The position numbers and the translations under genes are program-made. The notes under the pieces are model-generated. The model saw only the letters and a program-made list of their open reading frames with translations. It made no database searches and was not told the DNA's origin. From contig NZ_AVFL01000011.1 in NCBI RefSeq assembly GCF_000576635.1, positions 124,001 through 188,000 on the forward strand: a stretch of DNA of 64,000 bases. The letters are read 5' to 3'. Positions 33,943-44,108 of this stretch are shown piece after piece. Origin of the DNA: Skermanella stibiiresistens SB22 (GTDB lineage Bacteria > Pseudomonadota > Alphaproteobacteria > Azospirillales > Azospirillaceae). Every line of letters starts with the position of its first letter. Within the stretch, counting starts at the first letter, position 1.

Positions 33943-34773
33943 TCAATCCATGGTGTCCATGATGCGGTGCCGTTCCTCGTGGTAGCCTTCCTCCGTCAGG
34001 CTGGCCTTCCAATAGGGCACCGCGTAGATCGCGTTCCGGTCCAGGCCGCGTTCGCGGCGCAGATAGTCCCGGATGGCGACCACGGCGCCGCTCTCCCCGG
34101 CGATCGTGGCGGAGAGGGTGCCGTCGGGCCAAGGCATGGCGCGCACCGCCTGTTCCAGCAGGTCGGCGCGGTCGTTGCCCGCTTCATCCCGGTGAAGCCA
34201 GTGGATGGTGACCTGGGACGCCGTGTCGATCCGCTGCCGCTCGCCGGCGTCTGGCACCTCGATGAAGGCGTGACCGCGGGCGGCGGCCGGCAGGGATTCC
34301 AGCGCCGCGGCGATAGCGGGAAGGGCGGACATGTCGCCCGCCATGACATGCCAGTCGGCGTCGCGGATCACCCGGTCGGGTCCGGCTGGTCCGGCCAGTC
34401 CGATGAAGTTTCCCGGCTTGGCCGCCGCCGCCCAGGACGAGGCGGGACCCGCGTCGTCATGCAGCACGAAGTCGATCTCCAACTCACCGCGGCCGGCGTG
34501 ATGGCGGCGGACGGTGTAGGTCCTGGTGATGGGGCGCTGATCGCGCGGCGGCCAGACGGGACCTTTCGGGCCCAGGGTCGGCAATACGGGCCTGTCTTGC
34601 CCGGCGAGCGGCAGGAAGACCTTGATGTGCGATCCGTCCGATCCCTCGGGGAAACCCGCCATGTCGGCGCCACCCAGCGTGACGCGCAGCATGCGCGGCG
34701 TCACCCGCGTGGCGCTAAGCACCTGCAGCAGCCGGGGCGGCGTTCGGCGGGGGGCGGTCTCCACCTCCGTCAT
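33943..34773 (-). CDS. Siderophore-interacting protein (FAD-dependent ferric-siderophore reductase)
   Basis: 276 aa, ViuB/YqjH/SIP family. The FAD-binding signature RPITRTYTVRRH is followed by ELEIDFVLHDDAGPASSWA and the NAD(P)H-side strand WHVMAGDMSALPAIAAALE. The C-terminus AIYAVPYWKASLTEEGYHEER is characteristic. It releases iron in the cytoplasm by reducing the imported ferric catecholate. It overlaps the methyltransferase gene by ATGA and is followed by entA. Unlike Fes-type esterases, it does not need an ester bond in the siderophore, which agrees with an amide-only product. Confidence 0.93.
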   Translation of the reverse strand: MTEVETAPRRTPPRLLQVLSATRVTPRMLRVTLGGADMAGFPEGSDGSHIKVFLPLAGQDRPVLPTLGPKGPVWPPRDQRPITRTYTVRRHHAGRGELEIDFVLHDDAGPASSWAAAAKPGNFIGLAGPAGPDRVIRDADWHVMAGDMSALPAIAAALESLPAAARGHAFIEVPDAGERQRIDTASQVTIHWLHRDEAGNDRADLLEQAVRAMPWPDGTLSATIAGESGAVVAIRDYLRRERGLDRNAIYAVPYWKASLTEEGYHEERHRIMDTMD

Positions 34774-35591
34774 CGCTTGTGTCCAACCGCGGTGAAGCCG
34801 GTGACGGCGCTGAAGAACAGCCCGTCGGCGTCCGCTTGCCGCAAGTGGTCGAGCCAGCCGTCCGCCTCCCCGTTCAGGGCCCGGGCGGCGGCCTCCAAGC
34901 CGTAGAACTGGTTGGCGGTGGCGAAGTCGGTCAGGACCAGGGTGGAGGTGTCGGCGATCTCGACCCGCTCCAGCCCGGCCCTACGGAACAGCCGATACAG
35001 TTCCCGGCCGGCCCAGCCGTTCAGCACGACCCGGTCGAAATGACCTTGAATCACCCGCCGTGTCAGGTCCCGGCCGGGACCGTCGATGATCAGGGTGTCC
35101 CAGTCCGGCTCGCGCACCAGCACCCGGCCGCCCGGCCGCGTGACGCGGATCATCTCCGCCAGCGCCCGTTCGCGGTCGCGCAGGTGCATGAAGACGCGGT
35201 CGGCGCGGCAGCCGTCGAAACCGCCATCCGGGAAGTCCAGCCGATGGACATCGCCGGCCGTGAACTCGACCGCCGCCGTCTCGGCCGTCACGCGCGTCCG
35301 GGCCTCGTCGATCAAGGATTGGGAATGGTCGAGGCCGACCACCCTGCCACCGTCGCCGACCATCGCGGCCATGGCCAGCGCGTCGTCGCCGGTGCCGCAG
35401 CCGATATCCAGGATGCGCGATCCGGGTCCGACGCCGAGAAGCCGATACGTGCGCTGCTTATAACGCCGCATCTCGGATTGCGCCGTGACGCGGTCCAGGT
35501 AATCGACGAAGTAGCCGGGCGCCGCCGAGCCTTCGATGTCGCTCCAGTCGGGGGACTGGTTCTCGGCTGGATGTGCTGGGGAGGCGGTCAT
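34770..35591 (-). CDS. Class I SAM-dependent methyltransferase in the siderophore operon
   Basis: 273 aa. SAM-binding motif I is ILDIGCGTGDDAL, then the acidic residue of VVGLDHSQSLIDEA, motif II region FDGCRADRVFMHLRD and motif III RVTRPGGRVLVREPDWDTL. It resembles UbiE-like methyltransferases that act on small molecules. It overlaps the NRPS stop and the reductase stop by ATGA on both sides, so it is embedded in the operon. Such a gene is not part of the minimal enterobactin-type set. The target could be the siderophore itself or a shunt product; the sequence does not say which. Confidence 0.88.
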   Translation of the reverse strand: MTASPAHPAENQSPDWSDIEGSAAPGYFVDYLDRVTAQSEMRRYKQRTYRLLGVGPGSRILDIGCGTGDDALAMAAMVGDGGRVVGLDHSQSLIDEARTRVTAETAAVEFTAGDVHRLDFPDGGFDGCRADRVFMHLRDRERALAEMIRVTRPGGRVLVREPDWDTLIIDGPGRDLTRRVIQGHFDRVVLNGWAGRELYRLFRRAGLERVEIADTSTLVLTDFATANQFYGLEAAARALNGEADGWLDHLRQADADGLFFSAVTGFTAVGHKR

Positions 35592-38500
35592 TGGAAGCTC
35601 TTTCCGGGGAGGGGGCGCCGCTCGATCCGCGCCGCGAGGTGGCGGCAAATCTCGGCGAGTGGCGCCGGCTTCAGCATGGCGGGATGCGCGCAGTCGAGGT
35701 CGACGTTGTCGATCCGGCCATCGACATGCGGCTGCCAGGCCCGCCACGACAGCCAGGTTTCCGGGCGCGGAACGGCGGCGGTGAAGAACAGGGGATCGCC
35801 GCGGAAACGTCCATGGCGGGCGCCGCGCAGCAGGTTGATCATGGTGGACGTGACCGTGATCAGGCGGTCCAGCCGTTCCGCGTCCAGCGAGGCGAGGGGG
35901 CCGCCCTCCGCCCGAAGCAGTGTCAGGGCGCCGGCGCGGTCCAAGGCGGCATCGCGGAGCGCCGTCCTGTCGTGGCCCGCGACGTTGAGCAAGGCCGCCA
36001 GGGCGTCTCGCTCGCCGGGCGGGCCAAGATGCGACCATTGCTCCGACGGATAGGCGTCCAGCATCGCCAGCAGCGCCACCTCCTGTCCATCGGCTTGCAG
36101 TTGGACGGCCATCGCATGGGCGATCACGCCGCCAGCCGACCAGCCCAGCAGGTGGTAGGCGCCGGTCGGCTGGAGCCGGCGGATTTCCGCCACGTAGTCG
36201 AGCGCCAACGCCTCCAGGCTGGTCGGCGGGGGCTCGTCCGCCTCCAAGCCGCGCGCCTGGATGCCGTGGATCGGCTGGTCCGGCAGCAGCTTCGCCATGG
36301 CCAGATAGCACCAGGCCATGCCACCGGCGGGATGCACGCAGAACAGCGTTGGCCGGGTGGCTTCCGGAGGTCCGGTGTCGAGGAACCCGGCCAGCGCCGC
36401 CACGGTGGAGTGCTGGAACAGGGCCGCGACCGGGACGTCGCGACCGATCCGGACGGAGAGCCGGTTGGCCGCCTGGATGGCCTGGAGCGATTGGCCGCCC
36501 AGTTCGAAGAAGTCGTCGGATGATCCGATGTCCGCATGGCCGAGGACATCCCGCCAAACCTCACCGACGATCCGTTCCATCTTCGTCATCACGGGCGGCG
36601 TCAGGGCGGGCGGGGAGGCATCCTCGGCGTTGATGCCGGGCGCCTCGCGCAGCGCCGAGCGGTCGATCTTGCCGTTGGCGTTGCGGGGCAGGCGGTTGGT
36701 GAACACGAAGCCGGCCGGGATCACGCTTGCGGGCAGCGCTTGGCGCAGGTGGTGGCGCAGGGTTTCCAAGGCCGGCGGCGGCTGGTCGGCCACGACATGC
36801 GCGGACAGGCGCCGGGCGCCTCCCGGCAGGATGTGGCCGACCACGGCGGCCTCGCGGATGCCGGGACAGGCGAGCAGCGCCGCCTCGATCTCCTGCGGCG
36901 CCACGCGGTGGCCGCTGATCTTGAACTCGTCATCGACCCGGCCGACGAACACCAGCCGGCCATCGCCGCCGAGCCGCACCAGATCGCCGGTGCGGTAGGC
37001 GCGTGTCGTGCCGAGCGCTCCGCCCAGCGTGACGAAGCGCTCATCGGTGCGTTCCGGGCGTCCGAGATACCCCTCGGCCAGGGCGCCGCCGACCAGATGA
37101 AGTTCGCCGACGCCGCCGCGCCGGACCGGCCGTTCGTCGCCGTCGAGCACCGTCGCCCACATTCCCGGCAAGGGCAGGCCGATCGGGATGTCCTCGCCCG
37201 GTGGCGGAGCGCCGGAGCCGGCGAGGGTCGCGACCGTAGCGACCACCGTCGCCTCCGTCGGACCATAGGTGTTCAGCAGCGTGACGGCGGACCCCACCGC
37301 CTCGCGCCAGCGCCGCACGGGTTCCGCGAGAGCCGCCTCGCCCCCGATGATGACCAGCCGCACCGACGGCGGCAAAGGTGCGGCACCCGACGCGACGGCG
37401 TGGGTCAGCTCGTTCCAGTACGCCGTCGGCAGGTCGAGCACGGTGACGCCGTGCCGTGCCACGGCGTCCACGAACCGGGGCAGGGACCCGATCATCGCGT
37501 CGGTGCGGAGCACCAGGACGGCGCCGGCGCACAAGGTCAGGAGGATCTCCTCGACGCTGGCGTCGAAGTGCAGGGGCGCGAACTGAAGCACCCGGTCGTC
37601 GCGGGTGATGCCGTAGCGCGCGGTGGCGCCCGCGACGAAGTGATCGAGCGCCCGCCGGCTGATCATCACACCGTTCGGAAGCCCGGTGGAACCGGAGGTG
37701 TAAATGACATAGGCGAGGCTTTCGGCCGGCAGGATCGGCCCGAAACCGGCGTCGAGCGCCGTGATCGCCAATTCCGGCCCGATCAGCAGGGTGGGGGCGG
37801 CGTCCTTGAGGATGGCGGCGTCGCGGGCCTCCGGCCCCTCGGGGTTGAGCGGTAGGTAGGCCGCTCCCACCAGCATGACACCCAGGATCGCGACGACCCA
37901 ATCCGGGCCGCGCGGCATCCGGATCGCGATCAACTGGCCGGGTCCCGCACCCTGCTCCGCCAGCCGCCCAGCGAGGTCGGCCGCCGCCCGGACCAATTGG
38001 CCATAGGTCAGTTCCGTTCCGTCCTGGACCACCGCCAGGGCCTCGGGGCGGAGGCGGGCTTGTTCGGTGATCATGTCGAGTACCGCGCGCGCCGCTCCGG
38101 GCAAAGGGCCGCCATCCAGGATCGGTGTCCTCGGCGCCAGCCGCGCCACCTCCGCCGGCCGGTCAGACGACCGGATCGAGTTGGTCAGGAAGTCGATGAA
38201 CTCCCGGCGCAGGTCCGCCAGCTCAACCGCGTCGTAACACGCCGGATTGGCGTCGAAGTCGATGCGCGGTCCCGTTCCGTCGGAGCGGCTGTAAACGCCG
38301 ATCGACAAGTCCTCCACCGGTCCGGCGGAGATGTTGTGGGCGGTGCCGGGATGGCCGTCGAACCGCAGGTGATAGTCGAACGGCATGATGTTGACGACGG
38401 GGCCGAACAACCGGCGCTGGCCGTTCAGCATCTTCCAGTCCCGGCGGATCTGTTCGTGCCGGTAGCGCTGGTGGGGGCGGATCAGCCGCAGTTCCTCCGC

Positions 38501-39439
38501 CACCTGACGCGTCAGGCCGGACAGGCTGAAGCCCGGTTCCAGCCGCAGCCGCAGGGGCACGATGTTCATCGCCATGCAGGGTACCCGCAGCGAGGCCGAG
38601 CCCAGTCGGCCCATTACCGGCGATCCCAGCACGATGTCGGTGGCGCCCGTCCTGCCGTGGAGGAACGCCGCCACCGCCGCCGTCACCACGTCGGGCCAGC
38701 CGGCGCCGGCGTTGGCCGCCACCGCGGTCAGGCGTTCCAGCACGCTCGCCGGCAGCGACCCGGTCTCCCGGATGAAGCCGCGCGCGATCGGCGACCGGCG
38801 CTCCGAGAAGCTCACCGGTTCCGGCCAGCCGGTCGACCGGTCGAGCCAGAAGTCCCGGTCGTGGTCGAAGGCGGGCGACGAGCGATAGGCCAGATCCTCG
38901 TCGACCACGGCGCGGAACGGTGCTATGGCGGCGGCGGGCTCGGGCCGGTTCGCCGCCAGCGCCGAATAGAGGTCGGCGACGCGCCGGGCCAGCAGCGAAT
39001 AGCCGAAACCGTCCATCGCGACGTGATGGATGCGCTGGTACCAGAACCAGCGGTCGTCCGCCGCCTTGAACAGCGCCTGCCCGAAAAGCGGGTCGCGATC
39101 GAGCCTGACGATGGTTTCCAGATCCCGCCGCATCCAGGCCATGGCCGCGGCTTCCGGATCGGGGGCGCCGCCGACATCGACCATGGGCATGACCCAGTCG
39201 ACTCCTTGGCGGATCTGCCGGGGCCCGTCGGCGTCCTGGACGAACAGCATGTGGACAGCGTCCGTCTCCTCCATCGCGCGGCGGACGGCGCGCTGGAACA
39301 GGCTGGGATCGACCGGCCCCGCGATCTCGACACAACCGGCCGTGTTGTAGGCCGGGCTCGCCGGGTCCAGTTGCTGGCCAAGCCAAATACCGTACTGGGC
39401 CGCCGACAAGGGCCAGCCGGGGTGTCGCGCGTCAGGCAT
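35588..39439 (-). CDS. Single-module NRPS, C-A-PCP-TE (EntF-like architecture)
   Basis: 1283 aa from the ATG at 39439 (a TTG at 39454 is possible). Condensation domain ~1-440 with HHVAMDG near residue 138. Adenylation domain ~450-950: TSGSTG, GPTE, GELHLVGGALAEGY, YRTGDLV and NGKIDR. Carrier protein with LGGQS near residue 980. Thioesterase ~1020-1283 with nucleophile elbow GWSAGG near 1100, LDAYPS and a histidine in DCAHPAM. The A-domain pocket aligned to GrsA reads D-A-E-D-I-G-T-V-V-K (D235, E239, D278 equivalents; E630 and D669 here are 39 residues apart as in GrsA). This is not a serine code (DVWH-type); two acidic residues suggest a basic amino acid such as lysine. Overlaps entB by 8 bp. 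Confidence 0.95.
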   Translation of the reverse strand: MPDARHPGWPLSAAQYGIWLGQQLDPASPAYNTAGCVEIAGPVDPSLFQRAVRRAMEETDAVHMLFVQDADGPRQIRQGVDWVMPMVDVGGAPDPEAAAMAWMRRDLETIVRLDRDPLFGQALFKAADDRWFWYQRIHHVAMDGFGYSLLARRVADLYSALAANRPEPAAAIAPFRAVVDEDLAYRSSPAFDHDRDFWLDRSTGWPEPVSFSERRSPIARGFIRETGSLPASVLERLTAVAANAGAGWPDVVTAAVAAFLHGRTGATDIVLGSPVMGRLGSASLRVPCMAMNIVPLRLRLEPGFSLSGLTRQVAEELRLIRPHQRYRHEQIRRDWKMLNGQRRLFGPVVNIMPFDYHLRFDGHPGTAHNISAGPVEDLSIGVYSRSDGTGPRIDFDANPACYDAVELADLRREFIDFLTNSIRSSDRPAEVARLAPRTPILDGGPLPGAARAVLDMITEQARLRPEALAVVQDGTELTYGQLVRAAADLAGRLAEQGAGPGQLIAIRMPRGPDWVVAILGVMLVGAAYLPLNPEGPEARDAAILKDAAPTLLIGPELAITALDAGFGPILPAESLAYVIYTSGSTGLPNGVMISRRALDHFVAGATARYGITRDDRVLQFAPLHFDASVEEILLTLCAGAVLVLRTDAMIGSLPRFVDAVARHGVTVLDLPTAYWNELTHAVASGAAPLPPSVRLVIIGGEAALAEPVRRWREAVGSAVTLLNTYGPTEATVVATVATLAGSGAPPPGEDIPIGLPLPGMWATVLDGDERPVRRGGVGELHLVGGALAEGYLGRPERTDERFVTLGGALGTTRAYRTGDLVRLGGDGRLVFVGRVDDEFKISGHRVAPQEIEAALLACPGIREAAVVGHILPGGARRLSAHVVADQPPPALETLRHHLRQALPASVIPAGFVFTNRLPRNANGKIDRSALREAPGINAEDASPPALTPPVMTKMERIVGEVWRDVLGHADIGSSDDFFELGGQSLQAIQAANRLSVRIGRDVPVAALFQHSTVAALAGFLDTGPPEATRPTLFCVHPAGGMAWCYLAMAKLLPDQPIHGIQARGLEADEPPPTSLEALALDYVAEIRRLQPTGAYHLLGWSAGGVIAHAMAVQLQADGQEVALLAMLDAYPSEQWSHLGPPGERDALAALLNVAGHDRTALRDAALDRAGALTLLRAEGGPLASLDAERLDRLITVTSTMINLLRGARHGRFRGDPLFFTAAVPRPETWLSWRAWQPHVDGRIDNVDLDCAHPAMLKPAPLAEICRHLAARIERRPLPGKSFQ

Positions 39440-40364
39440 CGCGGGTATGTCCAATCCGTGTCGCCAGGAGCGCCCACCATGCCCCGACCGTCGGGCTATC
39501 CGCCAGTTCGACGAAGGTGACCTCGGCGCCGACCCGGCGCCACCGCTCGACCAGGCTCATGATGCGGATCGAATCGATGCCATGGTCCAGCAGGTTGTCG
39601 TCCAAACCGATATCCGCCACGGGCACGCCAAGGGCCTGGGCGACATCCGCCAGCACGTCGGCCGGCCCGGCCGGCGGGTGCGCCGCTCCCGCCGCCAGCG
39701 ACCCGGGATCGACCACTGTTGCGCGGGGTTCTCCCAAATCGTCCAGCAGGCTCGCTGTCGTGGTGACGACGCCGCAGCGCTGTGCCACCCAGGTCAGCGC
39801 CGTGGCGTGGTTCTCGGCCGAGAAATCGGCCAGCGCGTCGGCGACGAGGAACGGCTTGACGTCGCCCATGAAGGCGTCCGCCGCCGTCATCATGCAGCCG
39901 ATATGGGCGTAGACACCGCCTATGATCAACTGGTCGCGGTCCCAGTCCAGCATCCTCTGGCGCAGGTCGGACCGCTGGAACGCGCTGTAGCGCCATTTGA
40001 CCAGGACGACGTCACCGGGTGCCGGCGCCAGTTCGGCGATCACCGGCTGGCGGTGCGGCCGGGTCTTCAGCCCATGTCCCCACATGTCGGTCAGCAAGCC
40101 GCGCTGTTCCGGCGTCTGCTCCGCCGGCTGAGCCGTGAAGACCACCGGAATGCCGAGCGCCGCGCAGCGCTCGCGAACGCGGCGCAGGTTGGCGATCAGC
40201 TCCGGGATCGGCTCCCGCGAGACATCGAAGAAGTCGAGGAAGTATTCCTGCATGTCGTGGATCAGCAGGACCGCCCGTTCCGGATCGGGTCGCCAGGCCA
40301 CCTTGCCGGCGGGCAGGTCCGCGGGTCCGGGCATCGGGTAGGATTGGATGGTCGGGATCGCCAT
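39432..40364 (-). CDS. entB: Isochorismatase with aryl carrier domain (EntB/DhbB)
   Basis: 310 aa bifunctional protein. Residues 1-~210 are the isochorismatase, which makes 2,3-dihydro-2,3-dihydroxybenzoate: LLIHDMQEYFLDFF (D37), VVFTAQPAEQTPEQRGLLTDMWG in two parts and GVYAHIGCMMTA. Residues ~230-310 are the aryl carrier protein with phosphopantetheine site S265 in LLDHGIDSIRIM. The carrier holds dihydroxybenzoate loaded by EntE and presents it to the NRPS condensation domain. The phosphopantetheinyl transferase needed to activate it is not in this window. Confidence 0.96.
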   Translation of the reverse strand: MAIPTIQSYPMPGPADLPAGKVAWRPDPERAVLLIHDMQEYFLDFFDVSREPIPELIANLRRVRERCAALGIPVVFTAQPAEQTPEQRGLLTDMWGHGLKTRPHRQPVIAELAPAPGDVVLVKWRYSAFQRSDLRQRMLDWDRDQLIIGGVYAHIGCMMTAADAFMGDVKPFLVADALADFSAENHATALTWVAQRCGVVTTTASLLDDLGEPRATVVDPGSLAAGAAHPPAGPADVLADVAQALGVPVADIGLDDNLLDHGIDSIRIMSLVERWRRVGAEVTFVELADSPTVGAWWALLATRIGHTRDA

Positions 40365-40421
40365 GGCGGATCGGTCTCCTTTGCTTGATTTCGGTAACGG
40401 TCGAAGTCTTCTCGCGGCGGT

Positions 40422-42085
40422 TTAGGAGGGGGCGCCGCCGCGCGATTTCGCCGCGATGGCCGCGCGCAGGGTCTTCTTGCTGACCTTGCCGACGCCGGTC
40501 TCGGGGAAGGCGTCGACGAACTCGACGCGGTCGGGGATCTTGTAGGCGGCCAGCCCCCGGTCGCGGAGGAAGCGGGTGATCTCGACGCCCTTGGGGGCGG
40601 CGCCCCGAGCGATGACGAAGGCGCAGGTCCTTTCCCCCAGGAAGGCGTCGGGCATGGCGACGACGGCCACGTCGCGGACGGCGGGATGGGCCAGGATGTG
40701 GTTCTCGACCTCCTCGGCCGCGACCTTGTCGCCGCCGCGGTTGATCTGGTCCTTGGCCCGGCCCTCGACGACCAGATACCCCAGGGGGGTCAGCCTGACC
40801 AAGTCGCCGGTGCGATAGAAGCCATCGGGGGTGAAGGCGCGCGCGTTGTGCTCGGGCGAGTCGTAATAGCCCCGGATCGTGTAGGGGCCGCGCGTCAGCA
40901 GATGGCCGACCGCACCGGCCGGCACCTCGCGGTCGTCGTCGTCCACCACCAGGATCTCGTCGTCGGGCGAGATCGGGCGCCCCTGGGTGTGGATCACGAT
41001 GTCGTCGGGATCGTCCAGCCGCGTGTAGTTGACCAACCCCTCGGCCATGCCGAACACCTGCTGAAGCTGGCAACCCAGCGTCGGCTTTACGCGGGCCGCC
41101 GCCTCCGGTCCGAACTTGGCGCCGCCGACCTGGAGGACGCGCAGGCTGGACAGGTCGTGGCGGAGTGTCGCGGCGGCCTCCAGCCAGACCAGCGCCAGCG
41201 GCGGCACGACCGCCGTGATGGTGACGCGCTCGCGCTCGATCAGCGGAAACGCCTCGTCCGGGCTGGGCCGGGGCGCCAGCACCACGGTGCCGCCGGCCAG
41301 CAGGGTTCCCAGCGTGCCGGGTGAGCTGAGCGGGAAGTTATGGGCGACCGGCAGGACCGCGAGATAGACGCTGGTGTCGTCCAGCCCGCAGATCTCGACG
41401 CTCCCGCGCAGGCTGAGGATGTAGTCGTCGTGGGTTCGGGGGATCAGCTTGGGCACGCCGGTGCTGCCGCCGGAAAGCTGGAAGAACGCCACGTCACCGC
41501 CGGTGGGACCGGCGCTGGACACGAACTGATCGTGCGGCTCGTCCAGCAGATCGTCCAGGGCGATCACGCCGCCCGACGCTCCGGGCGACTCCCCCGCGAC
41601 GATGACGTGTTCGACGCTGGACACGGTGTCCCTGATGCCCGAAGCCAGTCCGCGATAGTCGAAACCCGTCGCGGCGCCGGGGATGACATAGGCCTTGGCC
41701 CGGGTGAACTCGCAGAAATATCGTATCTCCAGGCTCCGGTGGGCGGGCAGGGCGAAGACCGGCAGGGCGCCCAGCCGGAACAGCGCGAAGATCACCGCGA
41801 AGAACTCGGCCGTGTTGGGCAGTTGCACCACGACCGCGTCGCGCGGCCCGAGGCCGAGGCGGGCGAACCCCGCCGCCAGCCGGTCGGCTTTCTGGTCGAG
41901 ATCGCGGTAGCTCCAGCGGCGCTCGCCATCGACGAGGGCGGTCCGGCCGCCGAAGCGTCCGGCGAGGGCGCGCAGCAGGCCGCCGAAGGTATCGCCGCGC
42001 CAGTGTCCCGCCCGCCGGTACCGTTCGGCCCAAGGTTCCGGCCAGGGGATGAATCCGGGCAGGGGAGTGGGAGGCGCGCCGGCCA

Positions 42086-42086
<1 letters not shown>
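40422..42086 (-). CDS. entE: 2,3-dihydroxybenzoate-AMP ligase (EntE/DhbE)
   Basis: 554 aa adenylating enzyme that activates 2,3-dihydroxybenzoate and loads EntB. The phosphate loop is [16 protein letters not shown], and the aryl-acid specific asparagine (N235 of DhbE) is N250 in [11 protein letters not shown]. Further motifs are [35 protein letters not shown] and the C-terminal lysine in GKVSKKTLR. The [12 protein letters not shown] hinge is typical. The ATG shares its A with the entC stop (TGATG). Confidence 0.97.
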
Positions 42087-43291
<1,205 letters not shown>

Positions 43292-43316
43292 CTTCGAACT
43301 CCTTGTCGCGACGCGA

Positions 43317-44108
43317 TCATGGGGAATGGTGGTCCAGGGAAAGGGCGTGGTCGGCCAGGACGATGGCGAAGCCCCTGGAGCAGGCTTCGACACGCGCCTC
43401 GATGCCGTAGGCCCGGCGCAACACATCGGCGTCCAGGGCCGTGGCGGGCGGGCCGGACGACAGGACGCCGCCCCCGCCGAGCACGACCAGCCGGTCGCAG
43501 AACCGGAGCGCCAGATTGATGTCGTGGATGGCGATGACGCAGATCGCCCCCTCCGCGTCGGCCATGCGGCGGACGGTCTCCAGCACGGTGAGCTGCCAGC
43601 GCAGGTCGAGCGCGCTGGTCGGCTCGTCCAGCAGCAGCAGGCGCGGCTTCCGCACCAGCACCTGCGCCAGGCCGACCATCTGCCGCTGACCGCCGGACAG
43701 TTCGCGGAGCCGGCGCATCGCCAAGTCGCGCAGGCCGAGCGTGTCGAACACCTGTTCGATCGCGGCCGCTCCGCCGGCGCGCGGGCTGTCGGGGCGGGCG
43801 GCCCTCACGGCGCTCATGACCGCCTCGTAGGCGATCAGCGAACTGCCTTGCGGCAGGGCCTGGGGAAGGTAGCCGATGCGGCCGACCAGCATTTCCGGAG
43901 GCAGTTCGGAGATGTCCTGCCCGTCCAGCACGATCCGGCCCTTGGCTTCGCCGAGCCCCGCGATGCCCCGCAACAGGGTCGATTTGCCAGCGCCATTGGC
44001 GCCGACCAGCGCCACGATCGATCCCGAGGGCACCTCGGCGAGGTCCAGGCCGGACAGGACGGGACGCCCGGCGTAGCCGGCGGAGACGTTCTCCAGCGAC
44101 AGGCTCAC
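43317..44108 (-). CDS. Ferric-siderophore ABC transporter ATP-binding protein (FecE/FepC-type)
   Basis: 263 aa from GTG at 44108, overlapping the permease stop by GTGA. Walker A is GANGAGKST, the signature ELSGGQRQMVGLAQ, Walker B LLLLDEPTSALD and the switch histidine in IAIHDINLALRFCD. It powers transfer of the ferric siderophore across the inner membrane. Its place between the permease and entC ties uptake and synthesis of one siderophore. Confidence 0.94.
   Translation of the reverse strand: MSLSLENVSAGYAGRPVLSGLDLAEVPSGSIVALVGANGAGKSTLLRGIAGLGEAKGRIVLDGQDISELPPEMLVGRIGYLPQALPQGSSLIAYEAVMSAVRAARPDSPRAGGAAAIEQVFDTLGLRDLAMRRLRELSGGQRQMVGLAQVLVRKPRLLLLDEPTSALDLRWQLTVLETVRRMADAEGAICVIAIHDINLALRFCDRLVVLGGGGVLSSGPPATALDADVLRRAYGIEARVEACSRGFAIVLADHALSLDHHSP

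Noticed and set aside
35588-39439. Calling the NRPS EntF and the product enterobactin
   Set aside because: Architecture fits, but the adenylation pocket residues do not match a serine code and no Fes-type esterase is present; a reductase (SIP) is found instead.
39454-40364. EntB as just another isochorismatase-family hydrolase like the gene at 14038
   Set aside because: The C-terminal aryl carrier domain with LLDHGIDSIRIM and the operon context identify it as EntB.
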